NCBI GenBank assembly: GCA_025331125.1
Contig: JAOALB010000333.1
Coordinates: forward strand, 1 to 16,732
Source: Mycogone perniciosa
Lineage: Eukaryota; Ascomycota; Sordariomycetes; Hypocreales; Hypocreaceae
DNA: 16,732 nt
Direction of reading: 5' to 3'
Shown: piece by piece, positions 1 through 9,394 of the stretch
Layout of the letters: every line of letters starts with the position of its first letter
Position numbering within the stretch: the stretch's first letter is position 1
The notes under the pieces: model-generated
What the model saw: the letters and a program-made list of their open reading frames with translations, nothing else
Databases searched by the model: none
Told to the model about the DNA's origin: nothing
Program-made: the position numbers and the translations under genes

Positions 1-440
1 GTGATCATGTTCTTATTGGCCCGTCGTTCCGATATTCTTCCGGACCCGGGCCTTGGCCTGGTCGGGTCGTGACACCAAGGCGGTACATACCCCGGAAGAA
101 CAACGGAACAACCATCTAATCAGGAAGGATCACTCGGATCACTATAAGCTACAGATCACTTAAATCACGGAACGTAAGCCAAGGTAATCCAATACAACCG
201 TAATCTATATATAATCTAAATACATTCACTATATATCTCCTTTATATATAAAACTAGATAAATTATAATTATTAAATATAGTTATTTAAACAGTTATTAA
301 TATAATCATTTACCTAAACTACTTATTTTACAGAATAGTAATTATATTACCCTGCTTAATATTTATCCTTAACCTCTTTATTAATATAAACCCTATAAAC
401 CTTAGTTTAACTGTTAAGAATTAACCTGGATTTTTATATA
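1..440 (+). repeat. Left (5') LTR of element A, partial
   Basis: Positions from about 29 to 440 align with 7348-7759 at a constant offset of 7319, so there is no net indel; the first 28 bases align poorly. The shared end reads TATATA at 435-440. The first 180 bases are rich in C, G and CpG, unlike anything else in the window, while the matching part of the right LTR is AT-rich. In 81-180, I count 26 differences, all transitions, 25 of them with C or G in this copy. In 181-300, I count 17 differences, of which 16 are transitions, split evenly in direction. The true LTR start is probably 15-25 bases before the window. Confidence 0.9.
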
Positions 441-860
441 TTAATAACTTTTATTTAGAAGGCTACTAAGAATCCTAAGCAATACCGCAAGTATATCTAC
501 TGCAGTATCCTCTTCTAATACTCCACCCTCCGCTCTACCTCTTTATTAAATGTAAAATAATAATAGAGATAATAATATAAGTGGAAGTAAAGATAAGGAT
601 AAAGTTAATAAAACGGAATAACTATACATTCGCATAAAGGAAGCCTTTTAATATATAAAAGTTAACTATATAAAATAAAAGTAATACTATTAATATTTAA
701 TTACTAAAAACATAAAACTTTAGCAGATAATCTAATAACAGTAAGCAACTATTATAAACTTATAGAATTAGGCTTTACCTGCTTTAAACCCTATACTAAA
801 CTATAAAGGGAATTAACCTTTAAAGGACTTAAAAGAGTCGCTTAAAATATAACCTTTTAA
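441..860 (+). other. Leader and probable N-terminal gag of element A
   Basis: This stretch follows the left LTR. A primer-binding site should begin immediately after 440, but no recognisable tRNA-complementary sequence starting TGG survives; RIP would change such a motif. No domain is recognisable before about 860. A start codon for gag cannot be chosen because few ATG codons survive and all frames are broken. A less degraded patch lies at about 476-545, with several CpG and CTGC steps. Only position within the element supports the gag assignment here. Confidence 0.4.
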
Positions 861-1640
861 GCCTTTTAATAAAAGTACTATAATACTTTAACTGTTTTTC
901 ACTTAACTATGTAACTATTTTACCTACTTTTTAACTAGTTTTAGTATAAAGAGTAGTAAAGTCTTTTTAACTGCTAAATAACTTAAAGGAAATACTTTAA
1001 AATAGTTTAAACCTACTTAAAGGGATTACTTTAATAATAAAAGTAAAGCTAATAAGTAAATATAGTTTATATTTACTAGTTATAATTAATTTAAAAAAAA
1101 CTAAAAAATATCTTTAATAATATTAATAAAAAATATACTGTAAAAAATAAATTTATAAATTTAATTTAAAAAGGAAAATATTTTAACTATACTATATACT
1201 TTAAAAACTATACTTTTAAAGTTAAATAAAAAAACTTTACTTTTATTAAACGCTTTGATAATAGATTTAAGCTAAAAGTTAAAAGGGAAGCTTATAAGTT
1301 CTTTTATAATAAAGGTATTATTAAGTTTATTAAAAAATGTATAAATATAAATAATTTACTTTATAAACTTTATTTAAATATATAAAAAAAAGATAATAGT
1401 AATTTAAATAAATTTATAAATATTAAAGATATATAGATTAAAGTAAAAAGCAATAAAAGTATATTATTAGCTTTAATAATAAAAGATTTAATTAAATAAA
1501 TTTAAATGCTATTTAGAAAAAAAAGGTAAAGGTTATTTATTATAACTATAATAAACTAGGATATATTTTAAAGGACTATAAAGCTTTATAAAAGCCGAGA
1601 ATTAATAAACTTTAAAAGCCTGCGCTAAAACTTAAATAAA
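860..1640 (+). pseudogene. gag: Gag (capsid and CCHC zinc knuckle) remnant of element A
   Basis: Gag forms the virus-like particle that packages element RNA. Around 961-1050 the plus strand reads V-F-L-T-A-K-stop-L-K-G-N-T-L-K-stop-F-K-P-T. This fits the Ty3/Gypsy Gag core pattern of a short helix followed by L-x-G-x-A/T-L-x-W, with Trp turned into a stop. Further recognisable pieces run to about 1330, including F-I-K-R-F-D-N near 1240-1265. At 1538-1579 the reading Y-Y-N-Y-N-K-L-G-Y-I-L-K-D-Y has the exact spacing of a CCHC knuckle (C-x2-C-x4-H-x4-C), with all three Cys and the His replaced by Tyr, as TGT/TGC to TAT/TAC and CAT/CAC to TAT/TAC changes would give. The reading is broken by many stops, and the boundaries are approximate. 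Confidence 0.8.
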
Positions 1641-3120
1641 AGGTTAATATAATTTTAAAGGCTATTAATTATATATTATTTAATTAAACTATATACTATA
1701 ATAATAGCTGCTTTATTTATAAATTTAATAAAAATAAAAGCAGATAATACTTAAAACAACCTAAAAAGATATTTATAATAAACTAAAAGGGATATTAATT
1801 AAAACTTAAATCTTTAATTCTTAAAGATATATTTAAAGAAAATAAAGCGAATAAGTATTTATTATATTTAGATAGTTTAATGGAATAAAACCTAGACTTT
1901 AACTATATAAAGTTAAATAAAGATAATAGTATTTTAAATAAATAAATAGTTACTATAATTAATTATTAATGTTTTAATTAAATTACTATAGGCAATAAAA
2001 AATAAACTAGTAGCAGTAACTTTAATAATAAAGATAGAAATAACCCTTTATAATATAGACTATTACTATATAGTACTATACCTTTAAAACTAGAAAATAT
2101 ATTACCTATAAACAGTAACCTTAAAGGTAAAATAAACAAATACTACCTAAACCTAATTAAAAAAGTTACTACAAGTATATAATAAAATAAAATAAACCTA
2201 TACTTATATAGACAGCTTTATATATAAAATAAAGTTAATAATAAAATAGCTATTAAAGCTATCCTAGTTACTTTAGCTATATAAAAAGAATTAATATATT
2301 TCTATATATAAAGAGACTATACTATAAATAACTTTACTTATAAAAGGTATTATACTATATTTTAAATTACTTATATTATATATAAATATATAATATACTT
2401 TTAAAATAAAGTAAAATATAATATATTTTTAATTAGAATCCTATTTTACCTTATAAAATAAATATAAGATTATAATACTTTTAAAGAATAGATTATAACT
2501 ATATAGTATTAAAACTTTAAAATTATTATTATTAAACTAGATACTAAAACCTTAAAGGAATATTATTAACTATAAGGATTTAAAGGATATAAATCTAAAA
2601 GATATTATATTTACTGCTAGGAGAAATTAATAAAATAGCACTTCTGCTATAATAAAAGGTTTAAATATAATTAATAATACTACTTAAAGTGTAATAGCTT
2701 AAAGTATATTATATATAAATAAAATAAATTAAAGGATTAGTATATATAATAAGTCTACAGTACCCTATACCTATTACTAGACTATATATACTGCTAAAAG
2801 GATAAATATACTATCCATTTACAGGAAAAACTTTAAAAGTAGCGAATATAAAAGTATATTAAGTATAAACCTACTGTAAAAGATAAAGAGATTAATTAGA
2901 TTATAAGGGAACTGCATTAAAACCAGTTTAACTTGATTACTTATAAAGGAACTGCCTATAATAGGAAAAGGTAGTATTTACTTTAAAGAACCCTGATTAA
3001 CTGCGAAATTTATATAAAATAAAAAGAATTAAGAAATAACTAATATTACCTATAAAAAGGCTATAAAGTAATAACTAATAAATTATATCTTTTAAAATAT
3101 TAAATAATAAAAATAATAAT
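1640..3120 (+). other. Unassigned interior of element A between zinc knuckle and protease
   Basis: About 1.5 kb separate the Gag zinc knuckle (ends 1579) from the protease active site (3184), and the two lie in different frames. I see no recognisable domain on either strand. Pieces on the plus strand look as if they were once coding, for example near 2225-2285 and 2930-2990, with stops where Gln or Trp would fit. The stretch could hold the Gag C-terminus and the N-terminal extension of Pol that fungal Gypsy elements often carry between knuckle and protease, or part of it could be a further degraded insertion. No LTR-like pair or inverted repeat was noticed inside it. Confidence 0.4.
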
Positions 3121-3420
3121 AAAGATTTACTATATTTTAAATTAAAGATCATAGTTAAAGGATATTGGCTATATATATTAATAAACAGCAGAGCAATAAG
3201 CAATTTTATTATACCTATAACTATAAATCGCTTACAGTTACTTTAAAAAAAGAAAATTAAACTATATTAACTTTATTAGGCAAAAAGAGGAGCTTTTACA
3301 TATAATAACAGATAGGTTAAGCGAAAAACTAATTATTTTAACCTTAAAGTCGCTAAATGTAAAGGAGTAGTTGCTTATAATATAGCGAATATTGATAGGT
3401 ATAATATTATTCTTGGTTAC
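3120..3420 (+). pseudogene. pol: Aspartic protease (PR) remnant of element A
   Basis: Retroviral-type aspartic protease cleaves the Gag-Pol polyprotein. From 3181 the plus strand reads I-N-S-R-A-I-S-N-F-I, then I-P-I-T-I-N-R-L-Q-L-L. This matches the Gypsy protease active-site pattern (hydrophobic-D-S-G-A-T-x-x-F-I, then a helix ending R-L-x-L). The catalytic Asp is Asn at 3184-3186, the Gly is Arg (GGA to AGA), and the Thr is Ile, all single C-to-T or G-to-A changes. The frame is the same as the start of the RT at 3853. The enzyme would be inactive because the catalytic Asp is lost, even apart from the stops. Confidence 0.82.
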
Positions 3421-3799
3421 TTTTAGTTAAAATGCAATAACCTTGATGTTAACTAGGAAAACGGCTAGTTTTATTGGCGTAATAGCGAAGCTTCCCTAGT
3501 AATTAAAACTATTAAAAAGGATTTAACTGCAGGGAAGAAATCCTAAAATATAAAACCCTTAAAAAAACTAATAAAAGGAATTAAAAAAGTTACTTTTAAT
3601 TTAATTACAGAAATAATCTACCTAAAAATAAAGCTTAAATAAAATAAAGGGAAAAATAAATAAATCTAAAAAACAATTACCTTTTTATAAAAAGCATTTA
3701 ATAATATTAATAAAATACTTAAAATAAAAAGCCTTAAAACAGCAGTATTACTAAAATAACTGCAGAATATCTTTAAAGAATACTAAAAGTATAATAAAC

Positions 3800-4560
3800 T
3801 ATTTAAAGAAACACTTAATATAAAGTTACTGGAATATAATTAATAAAACTATATAATTAAATTTAAAGATAGTATAAGTATTACCTTTTATAAAATTTAT
3901 AATTTAAATAAAAAAGAGTTTAAAAGCCTATATAACTATTTAAATAATATATTAGTTAAAGGGTATATTTAACCCTCTTTATTAAAAGCAGGCTATTTTA
4001 TTATATTTATATTAAAAAAAAAGGTAAACTATAGTTAATTATAGATTATTAATAGTTTAATAAAGCTACTATTAAAGATAAAACTCTATTACTATTAATT
4101 ATAGCATTATAGGATAGACTATATAGGAAAAAGTAATTTATAGCGCTAGATCTTAAAGGCGCTTATAACTTTATTTAAATTAAAAAAGGATATAAATAAA
4201 TAACTGTATTTTAAATTAAATATAATTTATTTAAATACTTTATTATACCTTTTAGTTTTACTAATACCCCTGTAATATTTTAAAAAATAATTAATAATAT
4301 ATTAAAGGAGTACTTTAATATCTTTATAATTATTTACTTAAATAATATCCTAATCTTTTTAAATACCCTTAAAGAATATAAAGAATATATTTATAAAGTA
4401 TTATAGATACTATAAGATACTAAACTACTTATAGAACCTAAGAAATGTAAATTCTATATATAGAAAGTTACTTTTTTAAAGTATATTATTACCTTGAAAG
4501 AAATTTATATAAATCTATTAAAAATATAAGCAGTAAAAGACTAGCCTATACCTATAATAG
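3800..4560 (+). pseudogene. pol: Reverse transcriptase (RT) remnant of element A
   Basis: RT copies the element RNA into cDNA. The fold can be followed from about 3853. There is an I-Y-N-L-N-K-K-E-F segment at about 3895-3925, which in Gypsy RTs precedes the L-x-x-x-x-x-K-G-Y-I helix, here readable at about 3930-3970 and followed by P-S. Next come the region corresponding to the V-D-Y-R-x-L-N motif (about 4030-4060), an A-L-D-L-K-G-A-Y-N motif (about 4143-4170) and a P-F-S-F-T-N-T-P segment (about 4250-4270). The catalytic box reads Y-L-N-N at 4335-4346 in place of Y-L-D-D. The frame at the start of RT (3853) differs from that at the catalytic box, so at least one indel lies between them. Catalytic Asp to Asn and multiple stops make it non-functional. 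Confidence 0.9.
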
Positions 4561-4639
4561 TTAAAGAAGTTTAAAGTTTTTTAAAACTTGCTAATTATTA
4601 TTAATAATTTATTAAAGGCTATAAAAGTATTATATAAAC

Positions 4640-5030
4640 TTTTTATAAACTTACTAAAAAAGATTAAAAGTTTCTATAGGTATTAAATATATAAAAGGCC
4701 TTTAATAAACTTAAGTAGTTTATTTTAAAGGAACCTATATTTATTATATTTAACCTATTTAAAGAAATAAAAGTTGAAATAGATACTTTTAACTTTACTA
4801 TAAAAGCTTAATTTAGCTAAAAGGATAAAAATAGTAAGCTATACTTTATTACCTTTTATTTTTAAGCATTATATAGTGTAAAACTAAACTATTTAATATA
4901 TAATAAAGAATTCCTTGCTATTATTCTTGTATTTAAAGAATAACAATACTATTTATTAAAAGGAATATATAAAGTTAAAGTATATATTAACTATAAGAAT
5001 ATTATATACTTCGCGACAGTTTAATAACTT
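4640..5030 (+). pseudogene. pol: RNase H remnant of element A
   Basis: RNase H removes RNA from the RNA:DNA hybrid. The connection segment reads F-N-K-L-K followed by K-E-P-I at about 4690-4740. Then V-E-I-D-T-F-N-F-T-I-K-A from 4773 corresponds to the conserved V/I-E-T-D-A-S-x-x-A-I-G-A active-site strand; here the Asp codon survives while the neighbouring residues are altered. Further on, L-N-Y-L-I-Y-N-K-E-F-L-A-I at about 4885-4925 matches the Gypsy pattern N-Y-x-x-x-x-K-E-L-L-A-I. A later strand near 4970-5010 reads V-Y-I-N-Y-K-N, where family members have V-x-T-D-H-x-N. Order and spacing behind the RT are normal for Ty3/Gypsy. Confidence 0.87.
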
Positions 5031-5379
5031 TTAAAAAGGCAGATCCACTATATAAAATACCTTTTAAAGTTTAACTATATCCTAATCTATTAAAAAGGAT
5101 CCAAGAATAAATAAATAAATATATTTAGTAAATAAACTAACTATAATTAAAGAAAGATTAAGTATACTAGGCAGATTTTAAAATAAACCTTTAAAGGATA
5201 TTACTAATAAATAGCATTTAAAGCTATATATAAAGTATCTAGTAATAATATTACACTTTAATACATTAAAGAGCACTATATTACCTGGGATAATAATAAA
5301 TTCCTAAAAGATATAGAGTTTAACGATAAAGGAATTTAATAATAAAATAAAAGGATCAAGATCCTAGATAAACTTTAGA

Positions 5380-6180
5380 AAAATATAGTTATAAAAGTCT
5401 ATTAATATCTAGTATATAGATATAAAGGCATTTATAAAATGTATAAATAAATATAAAGGTACTTTAAGTTTTAAGGGCTTAAAAAAGTAATATAAAAAGT
5501 TATTTCTTACTATATAACTTATAAAACAGTTAAACCCTTAAAATATAAACTATATAGTAAACTTTAACCTTTACTAGTACTAGAGCGACTATAAGAGTTA
5601 ATTTTATTAGACTTTATTGTTAAACTACTATTATCTATTAAACTAGGATTAAAGGTTAAATATAATAGTATTTTAATAATTATAAATTAATTTATTAAAT
5701 ACTTTTATTTCCTTTTATATAAAAAAGTAATAAATATAGAAATACTAGTTTATATATTCTTGCAATTTATTGCAGTTAACTATATAATTCCAGTTAAAAT
5801 TATTTTTAATTAAAGATTAACCTTTATATTTAAATTCTAATAAGTATTTATAGGCTAGTTAAGTATAAATTATAAGCTTAATACTATATATTACCTATAG
5901 ATAAACAGATAGATAGAATGCATTAAGTAGGTTATTAAAGCTTATTTAAAATGTTATATTAACTTTAACTAAAACAATTAAGTAAAGAAATTACTAATTA
6001 CATAAATATCCTATAATAGTAACATTTTAGAATTAACTAGACTTAGCTTTATATACACTAACTATAGCTTTACACTAAATATATATAAAGCGCTAAAAAA
6101 GGCCTATATATTAATAAAGTATGAATTAAAGTTAAAGATATAAAGCAGTTATATAAAAACATATAAGTATACTTTTACTT
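5380..6180 (+). pseudogene. pol: Integrase remnant of element A
   Basis: Integrase inserts the cDNA into chromosomal DNA. The N-terminal zinc domain is recognisable from 5400 as Y-stop-Y-L-V-Y-R-Y-K-G-I-Y-K, where family members carry H-x-H and H-x-G, and as Y-I-T-Y-K-T-V-K-P near 5510-5535, where they carry C-x-x-C-x-x-x-K. The catalytic core starts with L-D-F-I-V-K-L at about 5607; the first catalytic Asp survives. N-x-x-I-K-Y-F-Y-F stands for the D-R-x-T-K-x-x-H-F strand near 5685-5710. A segment near 5930-6000 corresponds to the helix with L-R-C-Y-V-N-x-x-x-x-x-W. Then Y-N-S at about 6011-6020 and T-N-Y-S-F-T-L-N near 6055-6080 match the family Y-N-S and A-N-Y-G-F-x-P motifs. Confidence 0.87.
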
Positions 6181-6349
6181 TATATAAAAAAAAATAAAGA
6201 AATATATTAATAAATATACATTAAAAGGATTAATCTTTAAAGAGGGAGATATAGTTTACTTATACTATTATTTACTAAGGAAAAAGACTATAAATATTAA
6301 AATAATACAATTAAGCAATAAATTAGATTTTAAAAAACTTAAACCTTAC

Positions 6350-6660
6350 CTAGTTAAAAAGGTTATTTTAGAAGTTACTTATAAATTTACACTATTAGAT
6401 AATATCTAGATTTACCTAGTATTTTATATTTTACTATTTAAGAAAGTATTATAAAATAAATTAAAAAATAAATTAATTATAGACTTAATTAAAGTTTTAC
6501 TAGTTAAAGAAAAATATAAAGTTAAAGAAATTAAAACTATAAAAATAAAAGACAATAAACGCTAATATTTAGTAAAATAAAAGAATTATAAAAAGGAATA
6601 TAAATTTTAGGAATTTAGGGAATACTTTAAGTACTTTTAGATAACTTTATAACAATTCCA
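6350..6660 (+). pseudogene. pol: C-terminal chromodomain remnant of element A
   Basis: Chromodomains at the integrase C-terminus bind methylated histone H3 tails and can steer insertion into heterochromatin. Here a short segment near 6370-6445 resembles the GPY/F-type tail, with an L-D-N-I-x-I-x-x-V-F-Y-I-x-L-L series standing for the leucine/histidine-rich H-P-V-F-H-x-S-L-L motif. From 6515 the reading is Y-K-V-K-E-I, then stop-Y-L-V-K-stop-K-N-Y, then F-stop-E-F-R-E-Y. This has the spacing of the chromodomain pattern Y-x-V-E-x-I ... Y-L-V-K-W-K-G-Y ... W-E-P-x-x-N-L, with the Trp codons turned into stops. This domain defines the element as a chromovirus. Confidence 0.87.
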
Positions 6661-7287
6661 CTGAAATCTTAACTTACTAATAATAAATCAAGCAGCCTAA
6701 AAGCAGTCTAGTTAATTATATCGGCAGCCTTAAAAGAATATATATTGATAGCAGCCTTTACTTTATAATATTTAGCTTTATCCAGCTTATCTATACTTCT
6801 TAACTTAAGATTCACTATCTTCGCCCCTTTTATTATTAATGCCTTACGCTAGGTATAAAGGCAAATTAGTTGCGTTAAAGCTTTAAAAGATTTGCAATAC
6901 AATTCTGTTAATTTAAGCTTTACTTTTTATTCCTATGCATTTAGTCGCTTATACTTTAAAGTAATCTAAGACATTAAATAAATTAAAAAAAAAAGATAAT
7001 AAAAAAAATAAAAACATTTACAGGTATTTACTAGTACTTTAAAACTATTATAAAAGCACCCCTATTAAATATACTCTTAATATTAAAATACTTTATCTAT
7101 TATTTTATAAATATAACTATAGGAATAATAATATAAATAAAGTATAGTTTTAAAACTTAATTTTTTAATAAAAGACGTAAAGGCTAAACGCTAAAAGGTC
7201 TTTAAAGAATAAGCCTTTTTAATATAATTTATATTATTAGTACTGCGTATATAAAAAGGGAAAAAGAAATAGAATATTATATTTATA
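6660..7287 (+). other. 3' untranslated part of element A
   Basis: There are no recognisable coding motifs after the chromodomain. The stretch 6660-6960 has somewhat more C and G than its surroundings, for example around 6821-6900. Stops occur in all frames. I see no further gene and no clear hairpin; the position fits the non-coding segment between pol and the polypurine tract. Confidence 0.5.
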
Positions 7288-7295
7288 AAGGGAGG
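7286..7295 (+). promoter_or_regulatory. Polypurine tract of element A
   Basis: The sequence TAAAGGGAGG at 7286-7295 lies immediately upstream of the right LTR. It has the purine run expected of the primer for plus-strand DNA synthesis. The adjoining TATAGTAC would be the LTR start, with the canonical TG changed to TA. The assignment rests on position and composition. Confidence 0.6.
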
Positions 7296-7759
7296 TATAG
7301 TACTTATATAGGATATGTAAAGTTTTAAGGATAAAACTACTAAGAGGCGGATATTATATTATAACCTAACCTTTTTATAGCTGTATAAAGGGTTTAAGGC
7401 AGTATATACCCTAAAAAAACAATAGAATAACTATTTAATTAAAAAGGATTACTTAGATTACTGTAAGCTATAGATTACTTAAATTATAGAATATAAGCCA
7501 AGGTAATTTAATATAACTGTAATTTATATATAATCCAAGTATATTTACTATATATCTCCTTTATATATAAAACTGGATAAATTATAATTATTTAGTATAG
7601 TTACTTAAATAGCCGTTAATATAATTATTTACCTAAACCACCTATTCTATAAAATAGTAACTATATTACCCTACTTAGTATTTATCCTTAACCTCTCTGT
7701 TAATATAGACCCTGCGAACCTTGGTTTAACTGTTGAGAATTAACCCGGATTGTTATATA
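7296..7759 (+). repeat. Right (3') LTR of element A
   Basis: Positions 7348-7759 align with 29-440 at one constant offset. The LTR ends in TGTTATATA at 7751-7759, where a CA end has probably become TA. The left boundary is uncertain: 7296 (TATAGTAC, directly after the polypurine tract) is preferred, giving about 464 bp, while 7316 (TGTAAAG) is the alternative. Nearly all differences from the left LTR are C/T or G/A. Bases 7760-7764 (GGAGC) would be the right target-site duplication; its partner is outside the window. Confidence 0.88.
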
Positions 7760-9098
7760 GGAGCCTATAGAGGATAAAGTATAAGAGTTTAAGCTTTAAG
7801 GGGGAGGCCAGGGCCTTAAGCCTTTACTATTTATAGCTTTTTAAGGTCTTACTAAGCCAATCTCGCTCCTTTACCTCTATAACTTCTTTTTTAATCTATC
7901 TTTTAATATAAGTAATTATAGCTTAGTTTTATAGCGCAGTAAAGAAAGCTGCGCCTTATTTAACTAAACAGTTAATCTATTTATTGCCTATAATTTCCTT
8001 ATATTTTAAAACCTATAAAATAAAGGTTTTATAAAGTAAAATACTTTATATTAGTTTCTAGAAGTATATATATACTCTTTATATAAATAAAGGGGGCTTA
8101 TTTAGCAGCCTATTAATAATTAATAAGTTATTTAGGAAAAGGTAAACTATTTAAATTATATAGTCTTCCTTTATATATCTAGCCATTAACTTTATAGCCT
8201 TTAAAGCAGCCTATACTTTTATATTATAGACCTTTATATTATTAAGGCGTCCAGTATTTATAGCTGCTTTTACTTTATAATAAGCGACTGCTTTTTAATT
8301 TATATTCCCTTTAATTTAAAACCTATTAAAATAAGTTAAAATTAAATAAAGGGGGAAGGAGTTAATTAATTCCAGGTATTTCTTTCCTGCAGTTAATTTA
8401 CTTAAACTTTTTAAATCGGGACTAAAGAGAATATATAGGGACTTTTTAATAAAAAGGGTGGGTTTAATAGTTCTGTTAATTAAGGCGGCAGTATATTAAA
8501 ATCTAGTTTATAATAGTCGGGGAGGGAGTTTCTTATTAATATATTAACTAATTAGGTAATTTTAATTTAATCCTATAAATCTCACCGCGCACTTAAATTA
8601 GGCCTAAGCTAAGGCGATACTAGCTATAAAGACCCTTAACTCTTTATATAAAATAAAAACGCTTATAGTCTTTTAAACTAAAAGGACTGCCTTTACTATA
8701 ATCTTAAAGGCTTTATTTATTTTATTTACTAAGCTAAATACTTTTATATTTACCTGCTTAATAAAGTTAGTTTATAACTATTATTTATACCCTAGCTATT
8801 ATACTTTTATTCTACATAAAGCAATAAAGAGGATATAAGCCTTTATAGCTTATATAACAGCCTTAAAAGGTAAGCCTTTCTAGGTTTTATTAAGCGACTT
8901 AAAGAAGTTAAAGACTTTATATACTTTACCTGCAAGTATTTTTATATATTTTTTATCGGAAAGCTTTAAGTTAAAGTAAACCTTTAATTACTAGATATCC
9001 TCTTTAAGTTAAACTAATTTTCCCTTTATTATAATACCTTTTTTATAAGTCTAGCCTTTTATATAATAAAAGTATAGTAGTTTAGCTTTAATATAATT
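7760..9098 (-). pseudogene. Tad-like LINE: RT C-terminus and RNase H remnant (3' part of the split ORF2)
   Basis: Read on the minus strand from 9098 downwards, this continues the RT that starts at 16732. Near 9070-9098 it reads Y-I-K-A-K-L-L-Y-F, then L-K-V-Y-F-N-L-K-L at about 8960-9000, fitting the family R-x-L-G-V-x-x-D-x-K-L motif. A stop-stop-L-G-Y segment near 8790-8815 stands for the conserved W-W-P-G of fungal Tad-type LINEs. The RNase H part at about 8170-8300 reads A-V-A-Y-Y-K-V-K-A-A-I-N-T-G-R-L-N-N and continues to L-N-N-L-L-I-I-N-R-L-L, where the family has L-D-N-L-S-V-x-x-x-L. Around 7950-7985 is the G-N-K segment that stands for G-N-E-x-A-D. The reading stops at 7760, exactly where the LTR of element A begins. 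Confidence 0.82.
9094..9098. repeat. Target-site duplication of element B, left copy (TAATT)
   Basis: TAATT directly precedes the LTR at 9099 and is repeated exactly at 15701-15705 after the other LTR. Five bases is the usual duplication length for Ty3/Gypsy integrase. Confidence 0.9.
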
Positions 9099-9260
9099 TA
9101 TTACAGTATACAGAACAGCGGGTCAAGGTAATATCTTTATTGTGCCTTAAATAAGGCAAGAAGCTATAAAAATGTAGTTTGGAGGTATAGGACTAAGCCA
9201 TTATATAAGGACGCACGTAATGCTAATAAGTTATTAGAGGGCAGGTTTAGTGCTGTAACA
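9099..9260 (-). repeat. 3' LTR of element B
   Basis: The repeat is 162 bp long and is bounded by TATTACAG and CTGTAACA. These are inverted ends of the form TGTTACAG...CTGTAACA with one base changed. It aligns without gaps to 15539-15700. I count 20 differences, all transitions, so the two LTRs are about 88% identical with no transversion and no indel. The CTGTAACA end is intact here, whereas the other copy reads CCGTGATA. Confidence 0.95.
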
Positions 9261-9263
9261 GTA

Positions 9264-9275
9264 CCCCCCCCTTTT
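9264..9275 (-). promoter_or_regulatory. Polypurine tract of element B
   Basis: On the minus strand this reads AAAAGGGGGGGG, followed by TAC and then the LTR start TGTTACAG. It is the expected primer site for plus-strand DNA synthesis, and it fixes the orientation of element B. Its complement on the plus strand, eight C in a row, contains no CpA inside the tract, which may explain why it escaped RIP. Confidence 0.85.
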
Positions 9276-9394
9276 AAACTCTATTTGCCCTTAAATAGCT
9301 ATTCTAAGACTATATATATTCCAATCCTCTTATTATATTAATTCTATTATAAGCGGCTGCTGCGTTGCGGGTCTGGCTAGTTGGTTATTTTCCT
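9276..9394 (-). other. Short 3' non-coding segment of element B
   Basis: This lies between the chromodomain remnant and the polypurine tract. No domain is visible. The part from about 9350 is richer in CpG and GC than most of the element. Confidence 0.5.

Larger units (their letters stand above)
1..7759 (+). mobile_element. Element A: RIP-degraded Ty3/Gypsy chromovirus, left end cut by the window
   Basis: This is an LTR retrotransposon in plus orientation. Direct repeats at 1-440 and about 7296-7759 flank, in order, remnants of a Gag domain, a zinc knuckle, an aspartic protease, reverse transcriptase, RNase H, integrase and a C-terminal chromodomain. RT before integrase places it in Ty3/Gypsy, and the chromodomain makes it a chromovirus. 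Every domain carries stops, and the readable frame changes between domains, so it is a dead copy. Stops are almost all TAA/TAG where Gln, Arg or Trp is expected, and acidic catalytic residues read as Asn, as RIP would cause. Its right edge abuts the LINE RNase H coding remnant, which suggests insertion into that LINE. The left target-site duplication lies outside the window and cannot be tested here. Confidence 0.92.

Noticed and set aside
1..180. GC-rich start as part of a separate host gene
   Set aside because: From about position 29 it aligns without gaps to the right LTR of element A, so it is LTR sequence that escaped mutation.
441..470. Primer-binding site of element A
   Set aside because: No tRNA-complementary sequence can be recognised after the LTR end; RIP changes make any match arbitrary.
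1640..3120. A novel gene or defence system in the unassigned stretch of element A
   Set aside because: All frames carry many stops and no motif or repeat structure is visible. A degraded Gag/Pol linker is the simpler explanation.
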